In this document: one piece after another, positions 24,531 to 35,190 of the stretch | Layout: each line of letters starts with the position of its first letter | Numbering within the stretch: the stretch's first letter is position 1 | DNA from: Megachile rotundata | Lineage: Eukaryota; Arthropoda; Insecta; Hymenoptera; Megachilidae | Direction: 5' to 3' | Assembly: GCF_050947335.1 (NCBI RefSeq) | Contig: NC_134984.1 | Span: 11,141,926 to 11,205,925, forward strand | Length of the DNA stretch: 64,000 nt | Notes under the pieces: generated by a model | Database searches by the model: none | The model's input: the letters and a program-made list of their open reading frames with translations, nothing else | What the model was told of the DNA's origin: nothing | Translations under genes and position numbers: made by a program

Positions 24531-26000
24531 ATAACCTTCTATTTGTATAAAGGTACTATTAAATCATAGTAGATTGCTTAGAGCTTGTTAATCAATTGAA
24601 AGGCAGTTTTTATTTAAATTACCAAAGTTGAAAACTTATTCAACGTTGCAAATGATTGTTACAATGGTGAGTTGGTGTTCCTTATAAAAATACGAGTGAA
24701 AATAATTATAATAAACATTACAACATTTTAGAGATACCGTTATTGCAAAGAATATTTAAAATTTGAAACTTGTATATAAATTTTAAAAGTGTTGCGTAAG
24801 CGTAGATTGAATATTATACCATCAATATTCTCAAATAAGAAAATAAATTTGTGTTCCAGCTTCATAATCAGCATTATAGCTACATAAAAAAATATGTATT
24901 TTGTATAGAATTTGCATAAATATTCAATACTCAATTATTTCACATCTCATCTCACAAAATGTCTTCTCGAATTTCTCCTACAAAACCCGACCCTACCGTT
25001 TCGTGTACAGCTCTCATAACAGTTCAATTTTCACGTTCGATGCATCTAATTAAGCGCTTTCCGATCGTTCTCGCGATACGACTTTTAGCCCGATAAACAC
25101 ATGGCCGGAAGATCGTCGATGCAGAAACTGTCGGAGAAAATGGGGGACGGTCTGGCCGGATCGAACCACTATACTCCGAGGATAAACCTTTTCATCGCTT
25201 TAACGAGCTTTCCTTCCTTTCTGAAGTTTATCGAATTCGTTGTCGCCCATCGTCAAAGAAAAACGTCCCCGATAGAAAGTTATTTCGAGCGTGCGATTAA
25301 GTACGCCGGGCGTAGTAGGGGGTGGTATTTCACTATGACGCTCGACCAGGGTGTACGATCGGCTAAGAATTTTCATTAACTTTCTTTAATTTCCAGCGAC
25401 CGTGGAGGACTAGCAGCAAAAGACAATTCATCGAGGTCCGAACTTTTAAACGATGCTTCGCATTTAGCGTCGTTAACTTGAGCTTAAGCGTTCGTCGACC
25501 TCTATCAATCTTCATTAATCTTTAACTAACTAGTAATCTTCGTTACCATTTCATTTTAACCGAAGGATTTTGTGCAATTTGTGGTAACCACGTTATCAAA
25601 TTGAAACTGATCCGTGGTGGAACCTAATTTTCAATCACACTTGCCTGGAAACCGTTACGATCCCCTATTCGGACCTTTAACCCCTCGTGTGAGCTACTCG
25701 CAGTTCACGTATGGTAAACCTCTTATGCTTTTACTGTGGTTTAATTTAATTCTGAGTATAATTTGTACAGTTAGTTACTGCTTTTGACTTAATTTTTTTC
25801 AAGTTTTAATTTAATTTTAACATTGTAAAAGTTAAAGATTTCATTCTTCAGTTATACCAGTGAATTTGTCTAAATATAATTTTGTCTACAAAATAAATTG
25901 AGGAGGAGGTTAAAATAGAATGACAAATTCACTTCAAAAGTGTAAAATAGTAGAATTAACAAAATTGTAGAATAATATTATTAATCAGATGTCTTTTGTA
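24531..26000. other. Unique sequence, CpG-richer in the middle
   Basis: 25,000-25,720 is markedly richer in CG dinucleotides and holds a 92-codon frame (25,101-25,379) without recognisable motifs. The flanks are AT-rich. Possibly a regulatory or untranslated segment. Confidence 0.35.
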
Positions 26001-26004
26001 AATA

Positions 26005-26330
26005 TTGTATGATATATCATGTATGGTATCATGTGTGACATATGTGTTTTGTAAATTATGTATGATATATCATGTACCATATCGTGTGTGACATATGTGC
26101 TTTATTTAATATGTATACAATATATGTACTTGTATGTTGTATGTATGTATGCATATGTATATTTACATATGTGTACATGTATATTCTACGTACACATACG
26201 TACAGTTGCATATATGTACATATTTATCATACATATATATATCATTTCCTCATAAATATTTTACATACATGTTCGTCGCATGTACGTCACATGTTCTTCA
26301 CATATTCATTACGTATAAATATTTGAGATC
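26005..26330. repeat. Low-complexity TATGTA/CATATG-rich stretch
   Basis: Dense TATGTAT, ACATATGT and TACATGT words. ATGATATATCATGTA is duplicated near 26,005 and 26,065. Three + frames are open over 65-84 codons with Tyr/Ile/Cys-rich composition because of the words themselves. Confidence 0.75.
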
Positions 26331-26929
26331 TTACGTCAGTCAGTCAACGACAAAAGAATAAAGCAAAAATACATCTGAAACATGTGTAATTTTTTAAACC
26401 AATCTAACGCAATGTAATTTTATAGTCACGTGTGCAGTATTTTTTCAGTTTCATTTTACTTTTTCGCCGCGAGGCAGTGTGGTGTTTTATTATAGCAACA
26501 CTACATAACCAAGAATCTTGTTTACGACGAGTTTCAGCTTTTACTTCTCATCTGAAATTTATTGTTAATTTTGAGAATTATTATGGTTTCCATTTTTTCT
26601 TATATTCTTAGTAAACGAAAAATTGTCACATAATTATTATAAATGTTTGAACTTGAATTGTTTGTTGAATCGCAAAAAATAATAATTAAATTATGTAAGA
26701 AATGCAAAGTACATAAAAAAAATGTGTATTATACAATTTGTTTTGTATCAACATCAAAAAGTGTTAGATACTGTGAAAAATAATTTAAGTTTTAGATTTC
26801 AAAATTTTGTTACAATTAAATTATAGTCGATAATTAAATATTCCTTAATTCGGAATTAAAATGCAACAATTAATTGAATTTACAGTACCGATGAAATTAT
26901 TTTTGCAATAGAAAATTCGACTCTAATGT
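26331..26929. other. AT-rich unique sequence
   Basis: No repeat or gene recognised. Confidence 0.4.
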
Positions 26930-27110
26930 TCAATTAAAAATTGTCATATCAAATGTTAAAACTTAATTTTAATTCAAATTAAAGATTCTCAGTTAATTTG
27001 AGTTCAAAGTTACCACATTAAAGATTCAGAGCCAATTTTCGTTCAAAATTACCACATTAAAGATTCAGAACTAATTTTAGTTCAAAGCAGCTATATTGAA
27101 GATAGAAAGC
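26930..27110. repeat. About 39-bp tandem repeat, CATTAAAGATTCAGA
   Basis: ACCACATTAAAGATTCAGA followed by an AATTTTNGTTCAAA block is repeated about 39 bp apart near 27,014 and 27,053. Decayed copies lie on both sides. Confidence 0.7.
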
Positions 27111-27419
27111 TATTTTTAATTCCACGGTTCGTAACAAAAACTTCCAGCCAACGTTCGACAGTTAATCGTAATTAAAAAAGACCTCAGCTAAAAATGAAAA
27201 AATTTAACTTTTAATTTGAAATGTTTGAATTAAAAATTAATCTTTAATTTCTAATTACGGAACCAAACTCTTAACTACAATGAAACCCTTAATTAAAGGA
27301 AATTCAATTGTGAAGAGAAGGTTAATTTCTATATTTGCCTTCCTGGTTGCTGTAGACGTAATATATGAGGGGTGAAAATACATTTTGTGTAAAATAATTT
27401 GTTCAACTAAATATTGCAG

Positions 27420-27640
27420 CAAAATGAAGCTACTGTATTTTTAATGTACAGTGAATGTTTCTTGTAAAATAAGTAATGTAATTAAATTAATTAAGAATTA
27501 AGAAGCTGTAGTATTTTTAATGTACAATGAATGTTTTTTTGTAAAATAAGTAATATTAATAAATTAAATAAGAATTAAGAAGCTGTTGCATGTTTAATGT
27601 ACAGCGAATGTTTTTTGTAAAATAACTAATATATCAAATT
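27420..27640. repeat. 76-bp tandem repeat, three copies
   Basis: TTTAATGTACARTGAATG recurs with TAATGTACA at 27,442, TAATGTACA at 27,518 and TAATGTACA at 27,595 (76 and 77 bp). Each copy is followed by TTTTGTAAAATAAGTAAT and preceded by AAGAAGCTGT. Confidence 0.85.
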
Positions 27641-28320
27641 TAAATTTTCTCAAATAAAACAACCGCAGAATGACTTAATCTTAATACAAGTAGCTGTAGC
27701 TAATACCAGAAGTAAGGGAGACCAAGTGAATTAATTACCAATATCTGGAGAGTTCTAATTAAAGTTCTAGGAACTGTTTATGACACGAACTGCATAGTCG
27801 AGCATGCGTTAAGTTGCAGGTCGTGTGCGTGTGAACAGAGCTTTGCAAGAGGGCGTTTAACAGGCGTGTCTCGTTTCGGTTCGGGAAACTAACGCGATAG
27901 CTTGAAGCGCTGATAGCGCGGGTGTTGCTCTTTTGATGCCAACCTGTTAGCTTTGACAAGCTTAGGGGAGTACGTATATATTGATTATGTATAACGATAA
28001 AACATAACAGATTCTATGCAGTATACTATTTGAAGTAATCACGTTAAGAAATATCGGAATTGTTGACAAAAACACTCGATTTTTATTTATAGCTTATTTC
28101 TATAATGACTACATTAACGTAACAAAAACGCAACTTTGTGAAGTTATAAATTCTCAAATCTTAATAATTTAATCTTTCAAGTTCTGTAGAATCTAAATTT
28201 TTACATTTTTAAATTTTCAAATTTTTGGATTTTTCAAATTCAAGTTACTAATCTTGTAAATTTGCAATATCAAACTTTTCAGATTTACTAAACTTTCAAA
28301 TTTAAAAATTTTAAAATTTC
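27641..28320. other. Unique sequence grading into decayed octamer words
   Basis: 27,770-27,960 is CpG-richer. From 28,140 the sequence contains TTCAAATTT-type words that lead into the array at 28,320. Confidence 0.4.
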
Positions 28321-28324
28321 CAAC

Positions 28325-28755
28325 TCTCTAAATTTCGAAATTTCTAAGTCACAGAATTGTTAACACTCAAAATTGATAACTCCCAAAATTGATGAATCCC
28401 AAAATTGCTAACTTTCAAGACAGCTAAGTCTCAAAATTGCTGATTTCTAAAATTGCTAGCTCTCAAAATTGCTAACTCTCAAGATTGCTAACTCTTAAGA
28501 TTGCTAACTTTCAAGATTCTAACTCCCAAAATTGCTGTCACTCAAAAGAGCTAACTCTCAAGATTGCTATCTTTTATGACTGCTTACTCTCAAAATTTCT
28601 GGCACTCAAAATTGCTAACTCCCAAGATTGCTATATCTCAAGTTTGCTGACTCTCAGATTGCTAACTCTGAAAATTGCTAACTTTCAATATTGCTAACTC
28701 TCAATATTGCTAACTCTCAACATTGCTAACTCTCACAATTGCTAACCCTCTAAAT
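28325..28755. repeat. Minisatellite, 16-bp unit CTCTCAAGATTGCTAA
   Basis: Same unit as the array at 23.56-24.53 kb but more diverged, with CTCCCAAAATTGATGA, CTCTCAATATTGCTAA and similar variants. The two arrays are about 3.8 kb apart and in the same orientation. The 70-codon frame within is a by-product. Confidence 0.92.
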
Positions 28756-29195
28756 TTCTAAATTTCTTAGATTCCAAATTTCTAAATGTCTCAAATTCTA
28801 AAGTTTCCAAATACCCAAAAATCCAGATTTCAAAGTTTTTGAACTTCTAAACATCCAACTATCAAGTTTGCCAAATTCTCACGATTTTAAAATTAAAAAT
28901 TCCTAAATTTCTAAATTTCTAAATTGCTAAATTGCTAAATTGCTAAATTGCTAAATTGCTAAATTGCTAAATTCCTAAATTCCTAAATTCCTAAATTCCT
29001 AAATTCCTAAATTCCTAAATTCCTAAATTCCTAAATTCCTAAATTCCCAAATTCCCAAATTCCCAAATTCCTAAATTCCTAAATTCCTAAATTCCTAAAT
29101 TCCTAAATTCCTAAATTCCCAAATCCCTAACTCCCTAAATTCCTAAATTCCTAAATTTCTGAATTTCTAGACTTCTAACCTTCTAAATTTCTAAC
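28756..29195. repeat. Minisatellite, 8-bp unit AAATTCCT / AAATTGCT
   Basis: AAATTGCT (about seven copies near 28,920) changes in phase to AAATTCCT (about nine copies), then AAATTCCC, then AAATTCCT again. The left side is degenerate AAATTTCT-type sequence and the right side decays by 29,195. AAATTCCT is the reverse complement of AGGAATTT, so it is close to the GGGAATTT unit at 12.1 kb on the opposite strand. Confidence 0.96.
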
Positions 29196-30700
29196 CTTCC
29201 AATCAAACCACTCATCCTCCGACGGTTATGTCACAACGTGCACGGAGCATCTCCGATTTTTCGCCAAGATTCTCTGGCTGGGGGCAGCAATAACCCTTTC
29301 GCCTAGCAAATCTTGCACCTGCCGTCGATCACCGAGAGAATGGGTTTCGCTTGCCGGCTAATCTAACCGGCTCTAGGCCGAGGAAAATCCGATAGCTATA
29401 TAACCGGAGAAGCTTATCGATCGTTCTAATGTCCGTTCGTCTGGACTCGACGCGACTCACAAGCCGGTAATTCTGCCACGCCAATCCGTGGTTAATCGCG
29501 GTTATCCACGGTTGGAAGATTCGTCTCACTTAAATCCAGCACTTTACGAAAAGACCTTGTGAACCGGCCTATTTCAAGATTCGATCATGGTTCCCGAATC
29601 TGCTGCGAAAGCTGCCTAAGCTCCAAAAAATATTGGACGCCATGATGAGGAAGGAAAAGAAAAAATATGTAATTTTGAAATGTTGAGGTTAGGTTAGATT
29701 AGGTTAGGTAACTCGAGATACGATTTTTGCAGCCATCTTGCAATAGGTTAGGTCTTCGAATGCATATTACAGAAGATAGGTGTCTGTACATGTTTCTAGT
29801 GATGGGTTTAGTAGTGTTTTGTAGTTTCACATTTATAGTTGCAAATCAATAATTCTTCACAATAAGACATGCTTGATTATATTTCATTATTAGTGTTTTG
29901 AACATTTATGTTATTATATAAATTTGTAATATTTTCTGTAGTGGATTACAATTTATGACGAATATTATAAACTTTTTGATTTTATTGAAACAAGTGAATA
30001 CAAATTTTCTATTTTTATTATAAAATAATCTCTGAACTGTTCTTTACTTGTTTAAAAAAAATATAGTCACTGCATTATATATGCATATATGTATATGCAA
30101 TATATTTGATCAAAATTCTAAAAAATTCTACATAAATAATAGCAACAATTCATAACTTGAATTAGCTTCATGTGTAGTTCAAATTAGTACAACATCTCAA
30201 ATTAAAATTGGAATATAAGCCTCATCAAAGTTATGATTTGTATAAGGCATTCAAATTCAAATAATTTGACTAAGAAATTCAAATGGTCGGTCAGTTAATG
30301 TCGGCCATATTACTTGAAACTTATAGTTTCCCCATACTGATTTTGTTGTTTCACCAGATTGTCGTACAGTTAATACTTACCACAGTGATGGTACTTACCG
30401 TGTTTGCTAATAGAAGGACAACCGTAACAAGTTTCTTGCAAGTCCTTGCTAAACTGTTCATTCTATACAGGGTGACTCAAAATAAATATTTGACTTGAAA
30501 ACTGTAAAATCTCTACACTGAGACGTAAGTCTGCATTTTTAGTATTTCGAATTATGTATAATAAGAACTTATACAGTATGCATAATACAATTATGTATAT
30601 AATAGAAGATGTATTGTGGAGCATTGTATGTTATTATATGATTGGTGTATCAGGTGTGTACAGCATATGTGGTAAGATATTAGAGAGTCATATTTGTAGT
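29196..30700. other. CpG-rich then AT-rich unique sequence
   Basis: 29,220-29,640 is CpG-rich, with no recognised frame. After 29,760 the sequence is AT-rich. A CAGGGTGACTCAAAATAA word at 30,467, preceded by TA, resembles the end of a Tc1/mariner-like element, but no partner end was found. Confidence 0.35.
29686..29712 (+). repeat. Short interstitial TTAGG repeat
   Basis: GGTTAGGTTAGATTAGGTTA is a short run of TTAGG with one A substitution. TTAGG is the common insect telomere repeat. At this length it could also be chance or part of a dispersed element. Confidence 0.6.
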
Positions 30701-30704
30701 TGCT

Positions 30705-30955
30705 TGTTAATAGTTACATTTGAAGATAGTATTCAAAAGTCATGTTAAAAATTACTGTTTGAAAGTTTTATTCAAGGTTGTTATTTAGCAGTCACATATG
30801 TAGATACTACTTAAAAGTCATGTTAAAAGTTACTCTTTCGCAGTCATGTTGCAAGTTACTATTCAAAAGTGCTGCTTAAAGTTACTATTTGAAGGTCATG
30901 TTGAAAGTTGGTATTCGATAGGCACATTTAAAACTGCTATTTAAAAGTCATATAT
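30705..30955. repeat. Degenerate AAAAGTCATGTTAAAAGTTAC repeat
   Basis: Copies of a roughly 29-30 bp block containing AGTCATGTTAAAAGTTAC or close variants recur from about 30,735 to 30,940. It leads directly into the cleaner 30-bp array, probably as its older edge. Confidence 0.65.
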
Positions 30956-31170
30956 AACAATAGATAATATAAGAAGATTATATATAACAGTATATGATAT
31001 AAGGAAGTCATATACAACAATAGATAACATGAGGAAGTCATATACAACAATAGATAACATAAGAAATTCATGTACAACAATAAATAACATAAGAAAGTCA
31101 TATACAACAATAGATAACATGAGGAAGTCATATACAACAATAAATAACATAAGAAAGTCATACACAGAAT
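30956..31170. repeat. 30-bp minisatellite, seven copies
   Basis: The unit TAGATAACATGAGGAAGTCA plus TATACAACAA repeats at exactly 30 bp from 30,961 to 31,170. GAGGAAGTCA and AAGAAAGTCA forms partly alternate, giving a 60-bp pattern. Two minus frames stay open (74 and 82 codons) because 30 is a multiple of three; the product would be a Leu/Tyr-rich 10-residue repeat. No evidence of expression. Confidence 0.95.
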
Positions 31171-31689
31171 ATTATTTAGAGTCAAACATATAAATTCCTA
31201 TGTGACATAAAATCCTATATGACCAAAAATATAAACAGAACAAAATGAATTGCTACAAACGCAAAATAATCCAAAAATTCAAAAACTCTCACAAATATTT
31301 GAAAATGCGAATCAAACATTTGGAGTATAGCACACATGTAGGGATCCTATTACACCAGTAGGTTAGCGTACGCCATTTCGGAAACATCAAATGTTGGATT
31401 AGGCCAGGCGAACAGATTAACCTTCTTGTACCTATGTTATGTCGTATGCCAGCTTTCCAGCTCTGCACTGTATTAGGGCAACATGGTATACGGCTGTTTC
31501 ACTGCAGCAGCAATGTGCACTTTGCTTCAATAAGCAGCCCGACAGTTGCAGCAAATGCCTAACGATGATGATCACGAGAAGACGTTTGGACGACTCATCA
31601 GGAAATGATGAGTCATCAGGGGCAGGTAATATGGCGATATTTATCTCGTTCGTTGCTAGGAGGCGTAATGAACTCTGTCTAAAAGACTT
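31171..31689. other. Unique sequence with a short hairpin
   Basis: GACTCATCA (31,592-31,600) and TGATGAGTC (31,606-31,614) form a perfect 9-bp stem with a 5-base loop. The right arm contains the AP-1-like word TGAGTCA. An 84-codon frame at 31,439-31,693 spans it but is not recognisable. Confidence 0.45.
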
Positions 31690-32400
31690 CTAATCATTAA
31701 ATAACTTTGTTTGTTATTATTAGAGTTATTAGTGGAGTCTCCCTATATGGCCCTAATATTGTTAATTCTTTGTTAGTGCATTTACAAACGTACAAATTAA
31801 ATTATTAAGGAAGTTATTATAATATTTGAGAGATATTCTATTAGTTCACAATCAGTATACTTAATAATATTGGTAATCATTGATAATCATATCTCTACAT
31901 ATAGGTACATTTAGAAATGTACAAACGAAATTATTAAACTTGTTTCAATATATGAAAGTTGGTACCTGATGTACAATATAGCTTTAGTAATTATACTAAT
32001 AGCTTTGTTATTGCAGGTACGTTTAAAAACACCGAAAATAAAATTATTAAATAACTTGTCCTAGTATTTACAAATTATTACTTTGGTCTCATGGCTCTGA
32101 TAATATTCTTAATCTTTTAACTGCTACAATTATTCGCTATATGACTTCAGTTACATTGCTAACCTCTTCACCACTATACATTAAAAAAAATCGCAAATAA
32201 AATTATTAAACAACTTGTCCCTTCATTTAAGTGTTACTACTTCAATCTCAGCCTTTGATCTGGTAATATTAATCTTTTAATCATAACTGCTGTAAATACT
32301 CGCTATATGGCTCCAGTTACACAGTTAACCTCTTTGTCACTACACATTTAAAAAAATCGAAAGTAAAATTATTATTAATGACAATATTCAATATTCTAAA
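31690..32400. repeat. Diverged satellite, unit about 110-166 bp
   Basis: AAATTATTAAAYAACTTGTC recurs at 31,799, 31,928, 32,041, 32,200 and (decayed) 32,366, spaced 129, 113, 159 and 166 bp. The last copies share CGCTATATGGCTCCAGTTAC and AACCTCTTYRCCACTA blocks. It is an old, irregular tandem repeat. Confidence 0.75.
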
Positions 32401-33210
32401 TCCCTTTGCTACCACAGATATATCTGAAAGGACCCGAAATAAAATTGTTCAATAACATGTAAGATAAAATAAATCTCTCCAATGAATCCAGATAGTAAAA
32501 TAGATGATACCCGGTCATAGCGCAATGTGCCAAGAGCGGATTTTCATCATTTTTCCGCAACGATACTCCGCACTGTCCATCACTCCAGAAACTGACTGAC
32601 CGTAAGGAAGATACGTTCAGTGGCAGAATTTCAGTCCACCAACGGGACGAGAATTTAGTCGTCGAGGAAAGGTCGCAGACACGGCAATTCGCTGACGACG
32701 GACGTCGCGGCAATAATCCACGAATCCCCACGGAAGTCGCGTAATTTCACCATAACTCCCGCGTGGTGTACCTTATAATTACGGTACCGGGCAGCTGCGA
32801 TATCGAGATTTACGATCGTCGGCCGGCTGAAGTCTCGTTAACGAGTTAAGGTTAGATCGAAGGCGGTGGGGTGAATCGGAAAACTCGTTATTACCAGTCA
32901 AGGATAGAGAAAATCATTCCGGCGAAATTCTGCACAGCTGAACTTACGCCGTTATGGATTATTTGATAACGAATGGTGGTCTGCAGTCTAACATTTGAAC
33001 TACCAGAGTTAAATGTATACTTACTCGATGTGTGAAACTCAAGATCTAATTTTGAGTAGTTTGTAGTTTTAGTGCGTAGTAGTTGCTAATATAGTTATTA
33101 GTAATTGATGGAGTTGATAGTAAGTTTACAGTTGCAGGTATGTTATGGATGTGATAAGTCTTTTTGGATGAGAAAGGAGGAGAGAGTATCAAATGTCTTT
33201 GATATTGATT
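32401..33210. other. CpG-rich unique tract
   Basis: 32,500-32,990 is strongly CpG-containing compared with its neighbours. A 111-codon minus frame (32,396-32,731) has no recognisable motif. Candidate regulatory or exon-containing tract only by composition. Confidence 0.35.
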
Positions 33211-33212
33211 TG

Positions 33213-33640
33213 TACAAGTTTCCAAGGTCTCAAGGTTCCAAGGTTTCAAGGTTCCAAGGTCTCAAGGTTCCAAGGCCCCAAGATTCCAAGGTCTAATGAT
33301 TCCAAGGTCTTAGGGTTCCAAGGTCTCATGGTTCCAAGGTCTCATGGTTCCAAGGTCTCAAGGTTCCAAGGTCTCAAGGTTCCAAGGTCTCAAGGTTCCA
33401 AGGTCTCAAGGTTCCAAGGTCTAATGATTCCAAGGTCTTAGGGTTCCAAGGTCTCATGATTCCAAGGTCTCATGGTTCCAAGGTCTCAAGGTTTCAACGT
33501 CTTAAGGTTCCAAGGTCTTAGGGTTCCAAGGTCTCATGGTTCCAAGGTCTCAAGGTTCCAAGGTCTTAAGGTTCCAAGGTCTCATGATTCCAAGGTCTCA
33601 AGGTTCCAAGGTCTTAAGGTTCCAAGGTCTCAGTTTCCCA
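33213..33640. repeat. Minisatellite, 16-bp unit GGTTCCAAGGTCTCAA (about 26 copies)
   Basis: Very regular array of GGTTCCAAGGTCTCAA with GGTCTCATGGTTCCAA, GGTCTTAGGGTTCCAA and ATTCCAAGGTCTAATG variants. A block of GGTCTAATGATTCCAA, GGTCTTAGGGTTCCAA and GGTCTCATG recurs near 33,290 and 33,420. Open frames with an 8-residue period (for example 33,193-33,441) follow from the unit. Confidence 0.97.
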
Positions 33641-33835
33641 AATTCCCAAATTCCAAATTAAATCTCTGAATTCATTACTCCTCAAATCCCCAAATCCTCA
33701 AATCTTCGAGTCACACTCAAATCCTCAAATCCCCAAATCCCTAAATACTCCTAAATCTCTTCATCCCTAAACTTCCAAATTTCTAAATCCCTAACTCCTC
33801 CATCTCCACATCCTTAAATACACCTTACACCTCCT
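33641..33835. repeat. Decayed octamer repeat, CAAATCCC type
   Basis: Degenerate CAAATCCC, CAAATCCT and CTAAATCC words follow the cleaner array and fade by 33,835. It reads as an old array edge or an older neighbouring array. Confidence 0.75.
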
Positions 33836-34545
33836 CCCCGAATAAAATAAATATTTCAAGTCTTTCGCACTTCCAAATGTTGATACGATAATAAAAAATC
33901 TTTAAAGTCACCGTTGGAAAAACATTGGCAGAACGAAGCGCCATGGTGAATTCTGTGACTTCGAAATACCTTTAGTCGAACAATCGACCAATATATTCCG
34001 CAGCGCTATGGTTTTACGAAACGTTGCCAGTCGTTTCCTGCGAAAAAGAACAACGAGTTCCCTACGGAAATAAGGGAACGGGTAGTTGGACCATGGTAGA
34101 CGGATACTGTGGTACGAACAGTCAATATACCATAGCTATTCCATGAGATTTCATCGCTGGCAAGCATGGAACAGTTGTCTCCCATGGGGCAACATTTTGT
34201 CCAGGTTCCGCGATGCGGCGAAACTCACTGCCCGATGGAGATTTGCGGAAATCGACGCTGAGGAATAATAAGTTAAACTTATCACATGGATGGAATAACG
34301 TAAGAAACTCTAGGTTGTGTTAGGTTAATTAAAGTTACTTTTGGAACAGTGGTGCGATGTACTTGAAGTTTTGTCATGTGATCATTGTTGAGATATGATG
34401 TTTTTTAGAGTTAAATTTGATGAGAAAATAAATTGATTTAAGAAATGTGAGTTGAATCAATTTATAATTTGTTGTAATCTTTTTTAATTGCTTTTCATAA
34501 AAATTCACTATGGGTTTTTTTTATAAGAACGTGTGGAAGTTTAGA
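33836..34545. other. Unique sequence, CpG-richer at 33.9-34.27 kb
   Basis: Several CCATGG-type words and a 60-codon frame, none recognisable. AT-rich after 34,300. Confidence 0.35.
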
Positions 34546-34549
34546 TACG

Positions 34550-35190
34550 GCATTAAGCGGGCAACGGCAGTTGGTGCGTTAACCTATGTTTATCGGACGG
34601 CTATTTATCGAGCGGTCACCGCAAGTTCTTATTACTAGCAAACAGTTACGTAATGGATTTGGTGTTAGACGAACGAAAGAAACTTTAGGTCGGGTAAGAT
34701 TGATAGCAGTTGTTACTCCATTCAGATAAATAATGGTAATTATTTGTAATAATTACATTAATTAAGTGATGTAATTAATGAAATTAATGAAATTTTGTGA
34801 TACGTTATGAAACACTGATCGCTGAATTACGATATTCTACAGAGTTGTGATAACTAAAGAGGATGTATAACCTAACCTAACTTTGGCGTTAAACGGGTGA
34901 AAACATTAGGTGCTAACTTACGTATATCAGACGGTTATTTATCGAGCGGTCGTATTACTATTAACTAAAAAGGACGTATAAACTAACCTAACTTAACGAA
35001 TATAAGTTGAGGTAATTTGGAGTATATCATACTTCCTTATGATACTTTCCTTCAAAATTTACAACTATTCTTTCATGGAAACGTATCAGAGTTGATCTGT
35101 TTCAATTGAGTTGCGCGGGCGACAATATTCGGTGCTAATCTATATTTATCAGACGGTTATCTATCGAGCGGTCGTATTATTATCAACAAA
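34550..35190. repeat. Three diverged copies of a core with TTATCGAGCGGTC
   Basis: Core containing GGTGCTAACCTA, TATCAGACGGTTATTTATCG and AGCGGTCGTATTA occurs at about 34,551-34,640, 34,885-34,970 and 35,105-35,190. The ATCRGACGG word starts at 34,592, 34,926 and 35,148. The intervals between copies are mostly unrelated, except for a shared GTATAACCTAACCTAAC-like stretch beside two of them. They look like dispersed copies of one module, either regulatory or a transposon remnant. Confidence 0.7.

Noticed and set aside
25101..25200. tRNA gene on the minus strand (GGTTCGATCC box)
   Set aside because: The flanking bases do not form a T-arm stem, and no matching A box or acceptor stem is present.
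30467..30500. Tc1/mariner element starting CAGGGTGACTC
   Set aside because: No matching inverted end found in either direction; a solitary word is too weak.
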